Origin: Bretschneidera sinensis
Taxonomy: Eukaryota > Streptophyta > Magnoliopsida > Brassicales > Akaniaceae
Assembly (NCBI GenBank): GCA_023935145.1
Contig: CM043698.1
Coordinates: forward strand, 67,941,501 to 68,005,500
DNA: 64,000 nucleotides
Reading direction: 5' to 3'
Shown here: positions 1-11,454 of the stretch, piece after piece
Layout: every line of letters begins with the position of its first letter
Numbering within the stretch: the first letter of the stretch is position 1
Notes under the pieces: model-generated
Databases searched by the model: none
What the model was told of the DNA's origin: nothing
The model's input: the letters and a program-made list of their open reading frames with translations, nothing else
Position numbers and translations under genes: made by a program

Positions 1-512
1 ACCAAAGATCCCTTGGTCACCTTGATCTTTCCTCCCTCTGCCTTGTATGTATACCCCATGGAATCCAGCTGCCCTAATGAGATCAAATTCCTCCTCAAAT
101 CTAGGAGATACCTTACATTTCACAGCAGCCTTGTGACTCCATCAAACATCCTCAGTTGGATGTCTCCTATCCCCCTCACTTGGCAAGAATTGTCATTCCC
201 CAAGAAAACCCTTCCATAATTGATTTCCTTGAAATTCTTGAACCATTCCTTGTGAGGGCAGATGTGATAAGTGCACCCGGAATCCAGAATCCATTTCTTG
301 CTGCCTTGCCTCCTGCTCACATTTGAGCACACAAAAAGAACATCATCTTGCTATTCTCCTTTGGCAACTGAAGCCTCTCCATTGTTGGTATAGCTTCTCC
401 CTCTCTCATCCCATAACCTCTTCTTACAATCTTTCTTGAAGTGACCCTCCTTGTTGCAGTAGAAGCATCACCTTCCTCCAAACTTCGGTTTGGAATGCGA
501 TCTCCCATGGCT
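1..512 (-). pseudogene. Copia zinc knuckle and protease segment, broken
   Basis: Downstream of Gag the minus strand encodes a nucleocapsid region in shifted frames and then the aspartic-protease segment. The protease motif ILDSGCTYHICPHKEWF (within 120-332) contains the catalytic D-S-G. The pre-integrase segment, including MGYTYKAEGGKIKVTKGS, continues to base 1. The equivalent region of the complete copy is at 19484-19930. Frame changes around 320-550 and a stop near 120 mean no continuous polyprotein remains. Confidence 0.8.
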
Positions 513-1181
513 CTAGCCTCTACATCTTGATTTCTCCTGGTAGTTGCCATGAATGCTATTGCTATTCCAAGTTGCTGGCCTTCCTCTTATTAACAACCCT
601 TCCCCACTTGATGCCTCCCTACTCTTAGCTTTGAAATCATGAGCCCTTATTACATTGACCACAATTTCTTTGGTTAGTGTATCTCTTCCATATTCAATTG
701 CATTAATTAAACTATCAAAACAATCAAGAAGAGAATTTAATAACATAACAGCCAATTGTTCATCTGGGAATTTAATACTACAACTAGCCAAATCTTGAAC
801 TAGTTTATTAAAGACATCAAGATTATCTTGCACCTCTTTATTAGGATCCATTTTAAAAGCAAAGATTCTTTTAAGAAGATAAATTTTATTAGGGAGAATT
901 TTGTTAAGAAACAACTCATCTAGTTTCTTCCATACAACAGCAGGATCTTCCGAGTCTCCGCATTCCCTTGTGACACTATCCGACATGTGCAAGAAAATGG
1001 TGTTGTATGCCATCTTCTTCATCTCAATCCGCTGGTCCTCTGTGATACTTGCTGGAAAAGCATCATCTTCTCCAATAGCTAAGTCCACCTTCTGTTACAT
1101 AAGAACAACCTTGATCTTCCGCTTCCATAGGGAAAAATCTCTCTTTCCATCATACTTCTCATCAATGAAATTTGAACCCAT
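513..1181 (-). pseudogene. Copia Gag (UBN2-type), broken
   Basis: The minus-strand frame begins at the ATG at 1181, which aligns with the Gag start at 18788 in the complete copy. The protein is the capsid-type Gag of copia elements, which assembles virus-like particles in the cytoplasm. Residues shared with the other copy include DSVTRECGDSEDPAV and LNSLLDCFDSLINAIEYGRD. A stop near 1093 stands where the other copy has a glutamine codon (TAA for CAA), which leaves a longest open segment of 191 codons (513-1088). The real product would continue into the zinc knuckle and protease as one polyprotein, so this is a decayed copy. Confidence 0.85.
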
Positions 1182-1413
1182 CTTGCGGAGATGATCCCAA
1201 ATTTTTGCAGCACCCACAAATGCTTTCCAACTTCTTCTAAACCTTAAGAACACGATCGAAGATTGATCTCAACACCGTTCTTGAATCTCCCTCAAGAACA
1301 CGATCTGATCTTGATCTTTACTTCGTTCTTGAATCACCAAAGAAGTTTGTTCTTTAATTCTTGGAGTCTTGCTCCAATACCTTCTGTTTTTGCTCTGATA
1401 CCCAGCTATGCAA

Positions 1414-1425
1414 GCTCTGATACTA
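1414..1425 (-). other. Primer-binding site, initiator tRNA-Met type
   Basis: Directly inside the LTR the minus strand reads TAGTATCAGAGC, one mismatch from the TGGTATCAGAGC that pairs with the 3' end of plant initiator tRNA-Met. A second GGTATCAGAGC lies at 1392-1402. Confidence 0.75.
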
Positions 1426-1426
1426 C

Positions 1427-2315
1427 TATTGGGAAACCACCTTAGATGATGCCCAGGAGGTGATCTTCCAAACACCCAAGTCTAGAGTGACTTGTATAAA
1501 GAAAAGAGATAGCAACCAATCAAAGCAAGAAAGAAAAGAACGTAAGCAATTTGTTGACGAGGTTCGACAATATGCCTACGACCCCGTGAGCTCCTCCGAG
1601 CTCTATGCACTATCTTATCAATGGAGTTCTTTACAATCAGCAACACCCTTCCAAGAACTCACAGCTTCTTGAAGAACAAGAAGAAAAGAAAGAAAGTGAT
1701 AGAACTATTACAAATGCACTCTACCCATAATCTATACTACGTCTCTCTTTACAACCAGCCTTTCTTTTGAGATCTATTCTAGTGCCTCTCTATGTTTTGT
1801 GTCTTTGCACTCTCACACTTGCACTGTAACTCTCTTGTATGATGATCACTTGTATGTCACAATGTGTTATATGTTTTAGATTGAAGCTAGGTGACCCTTT
1901 ATATAGTGCACCAACTTCTTGACCAATTTTGAGGGTTAATATCCACCCTTAGATCTTGATGACCAATTAACCATAGCCCTTCATCAATCCTTAGTAAAGC
2001 TATGCGTTTTAAACATGCCTCACACACTCTTTGAATTGTTGAATTAGTGTGCATCAATGTGCCTTCAAGTCGCGGCCTGAAGAAGGGCTGAAGCATCTCC
2101 TCTTATCACCTTTCTGGGTGCCACAGCCTGGAGGAGTCTGAGCTGCGGCGCACACCTGGTGCTGGGCCTCCTCTATGTTGGGCACCGCGGCCTGGAAAGA
2201 GCTGAGCCTTGGCGCACACTGGTGCTGGACTTTTTTGTCTTGCTGTGTGCTGAGGGGCCAATGACAAATGTTGAATCTCTTCCACCCTTGTTTAAACCTT
2301 AGACAAATACCAACA
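1427..2315 (-). repeat. 5' LTR of copia copy 1
   Basis: Read on the minus strand it starts TGTTGGTATTTGTC at 2315 and ends in GTTTCCCAATA at 1427, like the LTRs at 17662-18531 and 22792-23639. It has a TATATAAA box at 1898-1905 and a GC-rich block (about 2060-2230) upstream of that box. It is about 889 bp. Confidence 0.88.
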
Positions 2316-3359
2316 TAGCCGAGTAAAATACTCACATTTCTCCCCATTGTAATCTATCTTATGGTTCTTGTAAAACTTTTCCCTTTAATATAACTCAATA
2401 CAACACCACTTGTCACTCTACTATAAAACAAAACATGGCCAAACAATATAATATCAATATATGTCTTACACAAGAACTAACAATAAACAAATCAAAAAAT
2501 ATCAGACTAAACATTAACAAATTATAAAGTTTAACCACAGCAGATATCAAAACAAGCATATAAACCAAGCTTACATAGAAGAAATCAAACATATTTTATT
2601 GTCATATATTTTTTTATTTATCAAAGTCAACATCAAAACCAAGTCATCTGTTATCAAACAAGTATTTCAATTTCACATAGAACAAATCAAAACCAAAGCC
2701 AAATGGAACAATTAAAAAAAACCCACATAGAAGAAACCAAAACCAAACTCGAATTCAAATAATACTACTCTTATTAAATGAGTATTTCAGTCCATCATAG
2801 AAGAAATCAAAATCCCTAATTTATTCATAATGTGAATCCCTAAACATATTCCAATCATATAAACTAAACAAACCCACTAAATAAAAGCCTAAATCAGACA
2901 TTAATTTAACAAAATATTAGTTGTCAGATGTTTTCACACTAACCTCATCGCGATTTCCAATTTCTCATTCGAATCCCTCCAAGAAACGACGAAAAAGATG
3001 AAGAGTAACGCGAGTTGAATTGTGTCGAAAATGCTTGGATTCATTTTAAGATGATAGTTTCTTCAATATTTGGAGATATTTTGATGAATTTTATTAATTG
3101 AAAAGGTTTTGTTCTTTCTAGTTTGAAGAACTTGAAATAGACGAAATGGGGAAATAAATGAGTTTAGAGAGTTTTATCCTACCAAAACGTACCTTATGTG
3201 CTCTTCATGTGCTGTTTAGGATGGAACATGATGTCTTCTAATGGCAGAGTAGCATAGCAATAATTGGAGAAACCATATGGTACCAGAGTGTCACGAAAAC
3301 AACATAGGGACTGAAGTTTAAATTGACCAAACCACAGGGTATTTTATTATTGTTTGCCC
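2316..3359 (-). mobile_element. Mutator-like element, 5' terminal fragment (copy A)
   Basis: About 1,040 bp here match 58672-59590, the 5' end of the Mutator-like element with the transposase at 56012-58832. The match begins inside that element's first coding segment (minus-strand KCEYFTRL versus KCEYLTWL) and runs to a terminus near 3359. The terminus, read inward on the minus strand, starts GGGCAAACAATAATAAAATA. The rest of the copy is interrupted by the copia element on the left. An 8-base gap near 3005 distinguishes it from copy B. Confidence 0.75.
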
Positions 3360-3633
3360 TTTTCCCGTAAGAAACCTAATTCATTTCCTCATTCTTCTTC
3401 ACGCATAGCTATAGCATATATATGAAATTATAATCTCTATAGAGAGAAAGAGATGGTAGCTTAAGCAAAAGGTAAGTAAGAGCACAAAATACAATCGTAA
3501 GGCAATGCCGTTACTAGCCATCAAAACAAAAACGAATGTATATATATAAGGCTAAGTGTTCTGTACAAAGATTTCTCTTTTCTCTCTTTTATGGGTCTCA
3601 CTGATATGATGACCCCACTTGGCAGTTTGGCAT
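3360..3633. other. Intergenic, nothing recognised
   Basis: AT-rich sequence between the Mutator-like terminus and the hAT element. I see no reading frame or repeat in it. Confidence 0.5.
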
Positions 3634-3641
3634 ATAACAAT

Positions 3642-5158
3642 GAGGGGTAAGCATGGGTCGGGTTATCCTAAAATTTTAACCCAAGCCATTCATACCGGGT
3701 TGGTAAAATCTCAACCCAACCCAATCCATGAACCCATCCAACCTCAACTCAACCCAACCCATTCTAATCGGTTTGGATCATTGGGTTGATTTTTTTAATT
3801 AAATAATTAAGCTATACATATTACATAACAAAAAAAAATATATATTCTATTAAATCCAAAACTAAATCCATTCATATTACAAGTAAAATATGTGTGCCTG
3901 ACAACACAAAGAATATTTGATAACATAGAAAAGAGAACAATTGTCTCATGGACTACAATGGTTGTAGGCTATGTTAAATTTGGTTTTTTGGGTACTGCTA
4001 AGAAGCTTTTTGATGACATGCAAGAGAAGGATGTTGTGCCATGGAATGCATAATTGGAGGCTACGTTGAAGCCAAACTTGGTAAGGATGCTTTGGCATTG
4101 TTTCATAAAATGCAAGCGAGTAATATAAAGCTTGATGAGACCATGATCAATTGCTTATCTGCATGCTCACAACCTGGAGCCCTTGATATTAGAATATGGA
4201 TTCATTGTTGTATTGAAAAACACAATCTTCATCTGAATGTTGCGTTAGGAACTGCTTTAGTTGACATGAATTTAACTTACTTTAGAATACTGTTCAATTA
4301 CGAAGGAAATCTGGATTTCTGCACAGTTGCTAATAATATATTTTAGTAACTCAGCATTTGTTGGCCGTGCTAGTGCTTTCTCACTAATCAGTCTAATTTT
4401 TGGACTATGCTTTAATGCACTTGGAAGCGACATGAGGCTCTTAAAAGGTCACAGAGAGGCAAAATGAATGGTTAAATAATGTTTGTATAAAAGGCTTTCA
4501 ACAAGTTGGTATTACTAAGCTTTATCATACATTCAACATTTCTTCCGTCAACATTATAGTACATCTTTTTGGAATATAAGTTTATCTACATACATTGATC
4601 CCGACTGGAATTTTGTAGGTTAGAGTGTTAATTTCTATGTTTATTTTATAGTTACAACGGTACAAGAAATCAAAATTTTGTTAGCATAAGTTAATTGTGC
4701 ATCAATTTATTCTGACTGAAGTTATGCTTAAGAATAATTATGAAAACTATTTCTTAATTCAAAATTCGTATTTGTTTCTAATCTAAATATTTGAAGCTAA
4801 AATCTGGGTAATTGGAAAGTATGAGACTTGTTTGGACATTGGAGTATCTTCTACATATAATTTTACACACTAGTAGTAATTAGAATGGACATTTTATGAT
4901 TATATATTTTACAATTATACTATAATTATTTATACATTATTTTATATTCAATAAATAATAAATATATAATTATATTTGACCGGGTTACCGGTTTGGGTCG
5001 GGTTAAAAATTTTGAACCCATGACCCAACCCAACCCATCGGATTCAAAATATTTTCAACCCACCCCAACCCAATATCTAAAAAGATACAATCCAACCCAA
5101 CCCATTATATCGGTTTGGGTTAGGTTCGCGGGTCAACTGGGTTCCATACTCACCCCTA
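3642..5158. mobile_element. Non-autonomous hAT element carrying a PPR gene fragment
   Basis: The ends are inverted: GAGGGGTAAGCATGG at the left, and TAGGGGTGAGTATGG when the right end is read in reverse complement. Both are flanked by an 8-bp duplication, ATAACAAT (3634-3641) and ATAACAAC (5159-5166). This arrangement is typical of plant hAT elements. Many AACCCAACCC or GGGTTGGGTT repeats lie just inside both ends (3660-3790 and 4980-5130), like hAT subterminal transposase sites. No transposase frame is present; the interior holds a PPR gene piece. Length is 1,517 bp. Confidence 0.78.
3930..4350 (+). pseudogene. Captured pentatricopeptide-repeat (PPR) gene fragment
   Basis: Translation gives PPR repeat sequence of the PLS class, which in intact genes encodes organelle RNA-binding proteins. 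The first part includes TMVVGYVKFGFLGTAKKLFD and DMQEKDVVPWN. After a one-base deletion near 4051 the next frame continues IIGGYVEAKLGKDALALFHK, LDETMINCLSACSQPGALD and GTALVDM. About four partial repeats are visible. There is no start codon context, no organelle-targeting end and no full repeat array, and the segment lies wholly inside hAT termini. I infer a transduplicated gene fragment, not a functional gene. Confidence 0.8.
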
Positions 5159-5166
5159 ATAACAAC

Positions 5167-6072
5167 AAAACACTCAGTTATCTCATTACCTAAAGAAAGG
5201 TAAAAAAAATTAAAAATAAAGCAACCTCTAGTTATCTGTTCAAACATTTTTTGGTTACATTGACAAGAAAGAGAAACGAACTCGATATTCATCAATGTTG
5301 GAATTGGGTTCAGGCTTAAAAGTGACCATAAGACTAAAAATCCGGGTCAAATTAGAAATACTTCAACATTAATTACTTGCATTTTGTAACAGTTAGGGTT
5401 GTTTAAACTTTACTCGATGACACAATATATAAAAAAATTGGTTAATTTGAAATTTTTTAAAAGGTTAATATTTAATTAAATATAATGACTCCTCAAGTTG
5501 AGGTGGCTCGATATTTACAATCAAATTAATTCAAAGAAATTATCATAATTTCTCCTTTTTAACATGGTATTTTTTTAACACGTACAATTTATCTTCTCAA
5601 GTTACTAACCTTTTTTTTTTCTACATTCGTTAGCCAAAACACCATGTTATTTCATTAACATTCTTAACTTATGTTGGCTGGCCCTAACTGTCTATTTATT
5701 AAGAAAAAAAGAAATAAAGTGAACTGTTATATGCATCTGTAATGATTGAAAGTCAGAAATATCTTTATCAACACTTTTTAACAATAACTCACAAGTTATA
5801 TCTCACACAAGTAATGAGTACTTTATAAAAATAAAGAGAAATCTAAATTAGTTTAACCCTAAAAATAAGTCAAGACATTTGATCAATTACTTCAAATTCG
5901 AATACTTTTGATATGCAATTTGACCATGGTAAAATAAATTAAAAGGAGAGAAAAATAAATATATAATTAAATTTATGTGTCAAAATTATTTTTTTTATCA
6001 AGTAAGAATATTTTTGATACAGCATACAAGAAAGAAAATGAGTGAAGTACGTACTTTTCTTGAGCTTACTAT
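5167..6072. other. Intergenic, nothing recognised
   Basis: AT-rich, with short homopolymer runs and no convincing reading frame, RNA gene or repeat boundary. Confidence 0.5.
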
Positions 6073-6793
6073 GGCGGGTTTGGGAAAGCTTTTGCCCATA
6101 GAAAAAGAGCCGGTGAGAATAGATTTGAATACTTTTCCTAAAATTACTGTTTGATAAAATTTCACTACTACAACTTTTCCAAAATAGCTGTAAGGGAAAG
6201 CTAAAAATCTTTTTTTTTTTTTTTGTAGAAGTAAGGGTAGGAGAGCTTTTAAAATGTGCTTGACTGGGTAGCTCCTAAAGTTTTAATGAATTTTATGTAA
6301 AACTGAAACTGCTTTTACCACATTTCACTAATTTTCATATGACTCCTTATATATTCAAATTATCTAAACCCTTAAATCCTTATTTCTCTTTGTTGCAGAC
6401 AAAGAAAACAAAGATTATAGATATCTTTTATTTTATTAGTAAGTAATAAATAATTTTATTAATATAAAGTTACTGATTATTATTAGATAAGGAATATTTT
6501 TTTTTGTTGTTAATAAAGAACACCTCTTTAGTTAAAAAAAATAATACATTAAAGTTGTGTATCTTTGAACCATGTCTATTTTAATAATTTTATAGTTTTA
6601 TAACACTATTAATATTACAATTACCAAACATTATTATTGGTCACAACATTTTCACAGTGCTTTTGCAAGGCAGTTTGCCAAACGCTACACTGAGCTTTTA
6701 GCAACAGCACTTCTCATAGCTCTTTTGATACCAGCACTTTCACAACACTTTTGGCACCAACGTAGCTACAACACAACACTCCCAAATGCACCC
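6073..6793. mobile_element. Candidate MITE (terminal inverted repeats, no transposase)
   Basis: The left end reads GGCGGGTTTGGGAAAGC, and the right end in reverse complement reads GGGTGCATTTGGGAGTG. These look like imperfect inverted termini of the kind common in hAT or PIF MITEs. The interior is AT-rich and non-coding. I could not find a matching target duplication, so the boundaries are tentative. Confidence 0.35.
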
Positions 6794-6822
6794 TTCCATA
6801 AGTTATCAATCTTATATGTAAC

Positions 6823-8566
6823 TGATTACGCCCAAAGTATAGTGCGGTTATTTTAGTACAACTTTGGGGTGTCGATTCCACAGGGAAACAAGTTAATTAC
6901 AAAAGAAAGGTGTGAACTTTGACAAGAATGATCAAAGTTAAACGATAAAATACGAGTTTTGATAATGATGTAACTTGAGAAAATTGTGTAAATATAACGA
7001 AATGTAAATAAGAATAACAAGGTTCCGGGAATCCTCCTTAGGTTCGTTGCCTTGTTCCACTCTCGATTCAATTGTTTTTATCTCGATTGCTAGTTTCACA
7101 TCCCAAACAAGCAATCGGAAAATATTCAATTAAAATCATGTATAATCTAATCCGTTTTCAAGTAGTGTTTGATCGATTACGTATTAATCAATATTTGATT
7201 GATTGGTCTGAGATTATTGACAAAAAATATTTGTCTAAGTCACTTCGTTTCTTTTTGTCCAAGTTACTTCTTTTTTTGTCCAAGTTACTTTACCTTGATT
7301 CCGATTCAAGCACACATGACCGATCTTAAAGATTATCAAGAAACGACAACATATCGCATTGACAATATCGCAGTAATGGACAATCAATAAGATAAATCTA
7401 CCGGAATCAATCACATCCAAAAAAAATCATATAAGAAGAGCATGACTAGACTTATATGGGAGAGGAGCATGTAATCACCGGGTTAAGAAAATCTAAGATA
7501 CGAAGAACATAAATTCAACTGTCACATAAACCTAAATTCTTCATGTTTAATCAACGAATAAATCACAAACAATATTCAACAATAAATCCGTACACCGAAT
7601 CAAGAATGGAAATTAAGAACAACAACACCTAGGGATTCATCCCTTTTCCTTGCTTGAAGACTAGTTGGCCATGGGGCTCATAGTTGATGAAGAATGTGGA
7701 GCTCTCCCCTTCATTTCCAGCCCTTAAGAGACTTGGAAAAATTCTGGATTTGGATCCCTTGGATCCCCTTGAAGATGCCAACTGCACACTCCTTAAGGAG
7801 GTATTTATAGATTACAAGTAGCTAGGGGCATTTTGGTCCAAAAAAATGTCATTTGGTCGCCCTAACCAGGTCAAGAAGCGAGTGAGTGCCTAGGCGCTGC
7901 CTTACCCGCGCCTAGGCGCTGGTTATATCCGAGATTGAAGTGTTCTGGAAGGCATGGTTATCATTTTTGGGTGCCTAGGTGCTCACTCTTACAGATTGGA
8001 GAGGTGAGGCGCTCATGGGTGGGCGCCTAGGTGCTCACTCTTGCAGATTGGAGAGGTGCGGCACTGGAAAGTGAGGGTCGCGGCGCTAGGTGGATGCTGT
8101 TCTGGAGGCCTGACCTGTGTCTACTAAATATACCATAACTTTCTCTAGAAAACTCCTTTTTATGAACCGTAAAATTCTCTAGAAAATAGACTTCTAGATA
8201 TTTCTAAGAATATATGGTTCATCATCTGGTTCTTCCTGCATCAATACAGTTTAATCTACAAAGATGATTGATCTGCACGGGTAATTCTAGCGATTTAGTG
8301 AAACTCCTTTCTTGGTTTCTCTTTATCTTAGCTCTTCTGCGACCATTATCTCACTTGAGTGTTCATTGAAGCTTCATTTTTAAAATGATGATAGCTTTTC
8401 TATCTCTTTTCTAAGCTCAAAGCACCTGAAAATGCACTGAAATAAGTCAACGATTCAAGAATAACACTTTAGAGTTATTAAGGTATAAAAGTGTAATTCC
8501 AAACTCGATCAACCCTAAAATGCTAACAATTAAGTATTGTTTAAATGCTTTTTATGACTTTCATCA
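6823..8566 (-). repeat. Solo LTR of a Ty3/gypsy-type element
   Basis: The block starts TGATTACGCC and ends TTTCATCA, and is flanked on both sides by GTAAC (6818-6822 and 8567-8571), so it is a solo LTR left by LTR-LTR recombination. On the minus strand it begins TGATGAAAGTCAT, and a TATAAATA box lies at 7802-7809, which sets the orientation. Short frames inside it are not genes. No internal domain is present. Length is 1,744 bp. Confidence 0.82.
7871..8075 (-). repeat. GC-rich CCTAGG-containing repeats in the solo LTR
   Basis: Within an AT-rich LTR this stretch repeats GCGCCTAGGCGC-like words and includes a direct repeat with a period of about 52 bp (starts near 7971 and 8023, sharing TAGGTGCTCACTCTT). 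It lies 62-266 bp upstream of the minus-strand TATA box, where U3 control elements would be expected. Confidence 0.6.
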
Positions 8567-8571
8567 GTAAC

Positions 8572-8949
8572 CATCTACTTTCTTGGATCTTGCATTGTGT
8601 GTATCTCATTTTTTTGAATAAACTCTAAAAAAAAAGGAGTAATCCGTTAAGCTCTACTCTCTATTCTCCTTAGCACTTACAAAATCCTATGACAATGCAG
8701 TTATAGTCAAAGCACTCAGTATTTAGGGAAACCTCATAATACATGCATCTACCAATATAAGGTAAGAAAATCAGCATCAATAAATTCTAAGACATGGTAG
8801 GAATATATGTCAAGCAACACAACAGCATTATAAATGGTAAAATATATAAGTATCTTGATAGCTATCTAGGAAAAAGAAATGAAAGATCCAGTTTCCTGAA
8901 AATGGTAGGAGCTATTAATTACTATTGTATTTGAAGAATTATTAATTGA
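8572..8949. other. Intergenic, nothing recognised
   Basis: AT-rich spacer between the gypsy solo LTR and the minus-strand copia element. No reading frame or repeat edge is seen. Confidence 0.5.
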
Positions 8950-9325
8950 AGTGTTAGGATTTTATCTCTAAAATTCACTTACTCAAATTTTAGACAATAA
9001 ACAAACAAATATCAAGCACACAATAGATTAACATGGTTCGACAACCTCTTTGGCTATGCCACTAACAAACTCACAACTTTACTAATCCTTAATAAGAATT
9101 TTAGGAACAACAAAATTATTAGTCTGATAACCTCAACCTCACAACCCAAAATCTTCAATACACCCAAGGTTCTCAGCCTAACTCTAGTTGTAAATCCCTT
9201 TGATTTACAATGTATATTGGAATTATAAGTATGCCTCAAACCTTCTCTAGTACCCTCTTAATATAGAGGATATTTTCTTAATACTATTAGGAAAAGAACG
9301 ACAACATACCATATACCACTACTAC

Positions 9326-9488
9326 TTTTTTTTGTAGGGATTTACCCTAGAGGGAGCCTTTCCAAAAATTCTGAAAGGTCGAGGCTGAACCCAAGACTAA
9401 GAGGGGGTTTAGAAATAGTTTTCAACCAGCAATAGACGTGCCTCGGTTAATACCTCATTTGCAGTGTCATTGCCTCAATCGCAAAGAT
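9326..9488 (-). mobile_element. Candidate SINE inserted in a copia LTR
   Basis: A 163-bp block interrupts the LTR and is flanked by 13-bp direct repeats: ATACCACTACTAC (9313-9325) and ATACTACTACTAC (9489-9501). On the minus strand it ends in a run of eight A. Long target duplications plus a 3' A-run are the mark of LINE-mobilised retroposons. A GGTTCAGCCTC word could be a decayed pol III B box, but I see no convincing A box, so tRNA ancestry is unproven. Confidence 0.5.
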
Positions 9489-9553
9489 ATACTACTACTA
9501 CTTGTGCAAGGAACAATCTAATAGAAAACTAATACTATTTCTACTAGAACAAC

Positions 9554-10638
9554 TGATGCCTTGCATAATTTCCTATTTTTTATCACATCTTAACTTTTAA
9601 CTTTAATATAATTTAATTAATTTTTGTTGGTTTTAGGCTTTATTCTTGTCATTTAATTTATTTTAGGTTTAGAAGAAGGGAAAGATCCAAATTTTAGTGT
9701 CCTATCGTCAAAGGACTCTTTCTCTTGTTTAAAAAAAGGAAATTTTAATTGAAGACTTTGGAGCCTATAAAAAAAGAAATTTTAATTGAAGACTTGGGAG
9801 CTCATGACCCTAATTAGGGAGACAGCCTGCAGCCCTAGAGACATAGCCCTAGAGAGACAGTCGACAGCCCTCTCCTCCTCATCCGGTAGCAGCAACCCGA
9901 ACCACCAGTCCTCCTCATCTGGCAACAGCAATTGTCCTAATCCAGCACCAACAGTTGCTTCCTCACAGCTAACACCTACCTCACCCCCTACTCAGTATCC
10001 AACGCTGATCGCATAGCAGTTGAACACAGGTTTACGAAATTATGGTGAATTCGTTGTTGTTAAATTTAATTTTTAGCATGAACTAAACTATCTTGATTCT
10101 AGGCAAATGATGTAATTTAATTCAAAACTATGGTAGCTTTTCTATGCTGATTTGCAGTAATTATCTTCTATGTTTGGCTGATTTATTTTGAATGTATTGC
10201 TTCTAATTGACTGGCCATTAATTAGATGATCTTGTCTTGTGATTTGCTATTGAAAGAAGGAATTACAGGATATAACTTGGATATTTTAGCATAGGTAAAT
10301 ATAGGAATCGAAAGACTTATATGAACTTGTGTAGTCTAAAAAAACTTGCTGGTCTTAATGCTTTCTTGTTTATTAATTTGCATACTCTTGTGTAGAATGA
10401 TGAATAAGAATATTTCCAATTGACTATCGAAATAGACTTTTGGATAAGTTGGAGATTTTGCTAACAAATAGAGAGGATTAATTTTAATTAGTTAGATGAG
10501 TTAAGCATAGCGAGGAATTAAGTGAAATCGGTTTCCTAGAAGTTCTTTCTCTTATTAATTTGATATTCGAAAAAAAACTTTCTTTTCCTTTGATTATTTC
10601 CTTTAAATTGATTTTATTTCATATTGCAATTACAAACA
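9554..10638. repeat. Solo LTR inserted in a copia LTR
   Basis: The block starts TGATGCCTTG, ends ATTACAAACA, and is flanked by ACAAC (9549-9553 and 10639-10643). Removing it restores the copia LTR sequence. The right flank has an extra AAC repeat, so that edge may slip by a few bases. It contains a serine-rich 76-codon frame (9786-10016) that I regard as chance. Length is about 1,085 bp. A CTATAAAA near 9766 would suit plus orientation. Confidence 0.65.
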
Positions 10639-10934
10639 ACAACAACAACCAACTATAAAATATAAAACTACTTTTCCCAAACCAATTAGAATTCTTCCTT
10701 GTGAAGATTCGATCCAAAATCCTAACAAATCTCCACCTTGGCTCAAATTCTCCATACCTCATCAATAAATCTAACTTTCTTCTTGGTTGGTGTGATCCTT
10801 CTATTTGGTCCTTCTATATCTTCTCCACCTAATTTTCCAAGCAAAACCTTCTCGTCTAACACATATAAGTCGTTCTTGTTCATAGTAGCTATCATAAAAC
10901 ACTAAATTTGATCCATTAAGAACTTGTATCTCTC

Positions 10935-11300
10935 CATTGCCCACAGTCTATATGTATCCCATTTTATCAAGCTACCCCAAAGAGATGATATTTGTAGTGA
11001 GAGAGGAAGCAAACTTTACCTTCTCAAGTGTCTTTATGCTTTCGTCATGGAGCTTTAACCTTAATCTTCCTTCACCATTAATTACTATGTGTTTCCCATA
11101 TGCTGTAGCAACTGTGACATGGGTAGTTTCCTTCATACAATCAAAGTACTTCTTAAATGGAGGATGATGGAGCAAGTAGCATCATATTACTCTCATCAAG
11201 GTTTTCTTCAATGTGCTCAATAGCTAGCACCTCTTCATCACTTCCTTTCGTAATGTTAGCACTTTCACTACTCTTTCAGTCATCACTCTTCTTCCCACTC
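10935..11300 (-). pseudogene. Protease-like segment of the gag/protease-only copia
   Basis: The minus-strand frame at 10972-11175 reads KKYFDCMKETTHVTVATAYG followed by INGEGRLRLKLHDESIKTLE and TTNIISLG. This corresponds to the region after the aspartic-protease active site in copia polyproteins, and to 16849-17139 in the sister element. The active-site end is eroded, and no integrase or RT follows before the polypurine tract. Confidence 0.72.
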
Positions 11301-11454
11301 ATCCTTCTCAACTCTTTTAAATCATCTTTCATGACCTTACAATAATATTGTATATGTCCTATCTCTCCATAATAGAAGTACTCATTGTCACTGTCATCTT
11401 TAGGCCTAGATTTAGATCTCTACCTTGAGCCACTGTTCGCTCTCCATTGACTCG

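Larger units (their letters stand above)
1..2315 (-). mobile_element. Ty1/copia element, copy 1 (5' part, runs off left edge)
   Basis: This is the 5' portion of a copia retrotransposon read on the minus strand: 5' LTR (1427-2315), primer site, Gag, zinc knuckle and start of protease, ending at base 1. It is the same family as the complete plus-strand copy at 17662-23639, with matching LTR and Gag sequence. The right flank resumes Mutator-like sequence that matches 58672 onward, so the copia element inserted into that element's first coding region. The second target duplication lies outside the window. Confidence 0.9.
8955..10727 (-). repeat. 3' LTR of the minus gag/protease-only copia, with two insertions
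   Basis: It runs from TGTTAGGATTTTATCTC at 8955 to ATCCTAACA at 10727. The minus-strand polypurine tract CAAGGTGGAGATT abuts it at 10728-10740. Removing a SINE-like insertion (9326-9488) and a solo LTR (9554-10638), with their duplicated target sites, leaves about 507 bp, in line with the 505-bp LTR at 14521-15025. Confidence 0.8.

Noticed and set aside
9786..10016. Serine-rich 76-codon frame as a gene
   Set aside because: It lies wholly within a solo LTR, has low-complexity composition and no recognisable domain.
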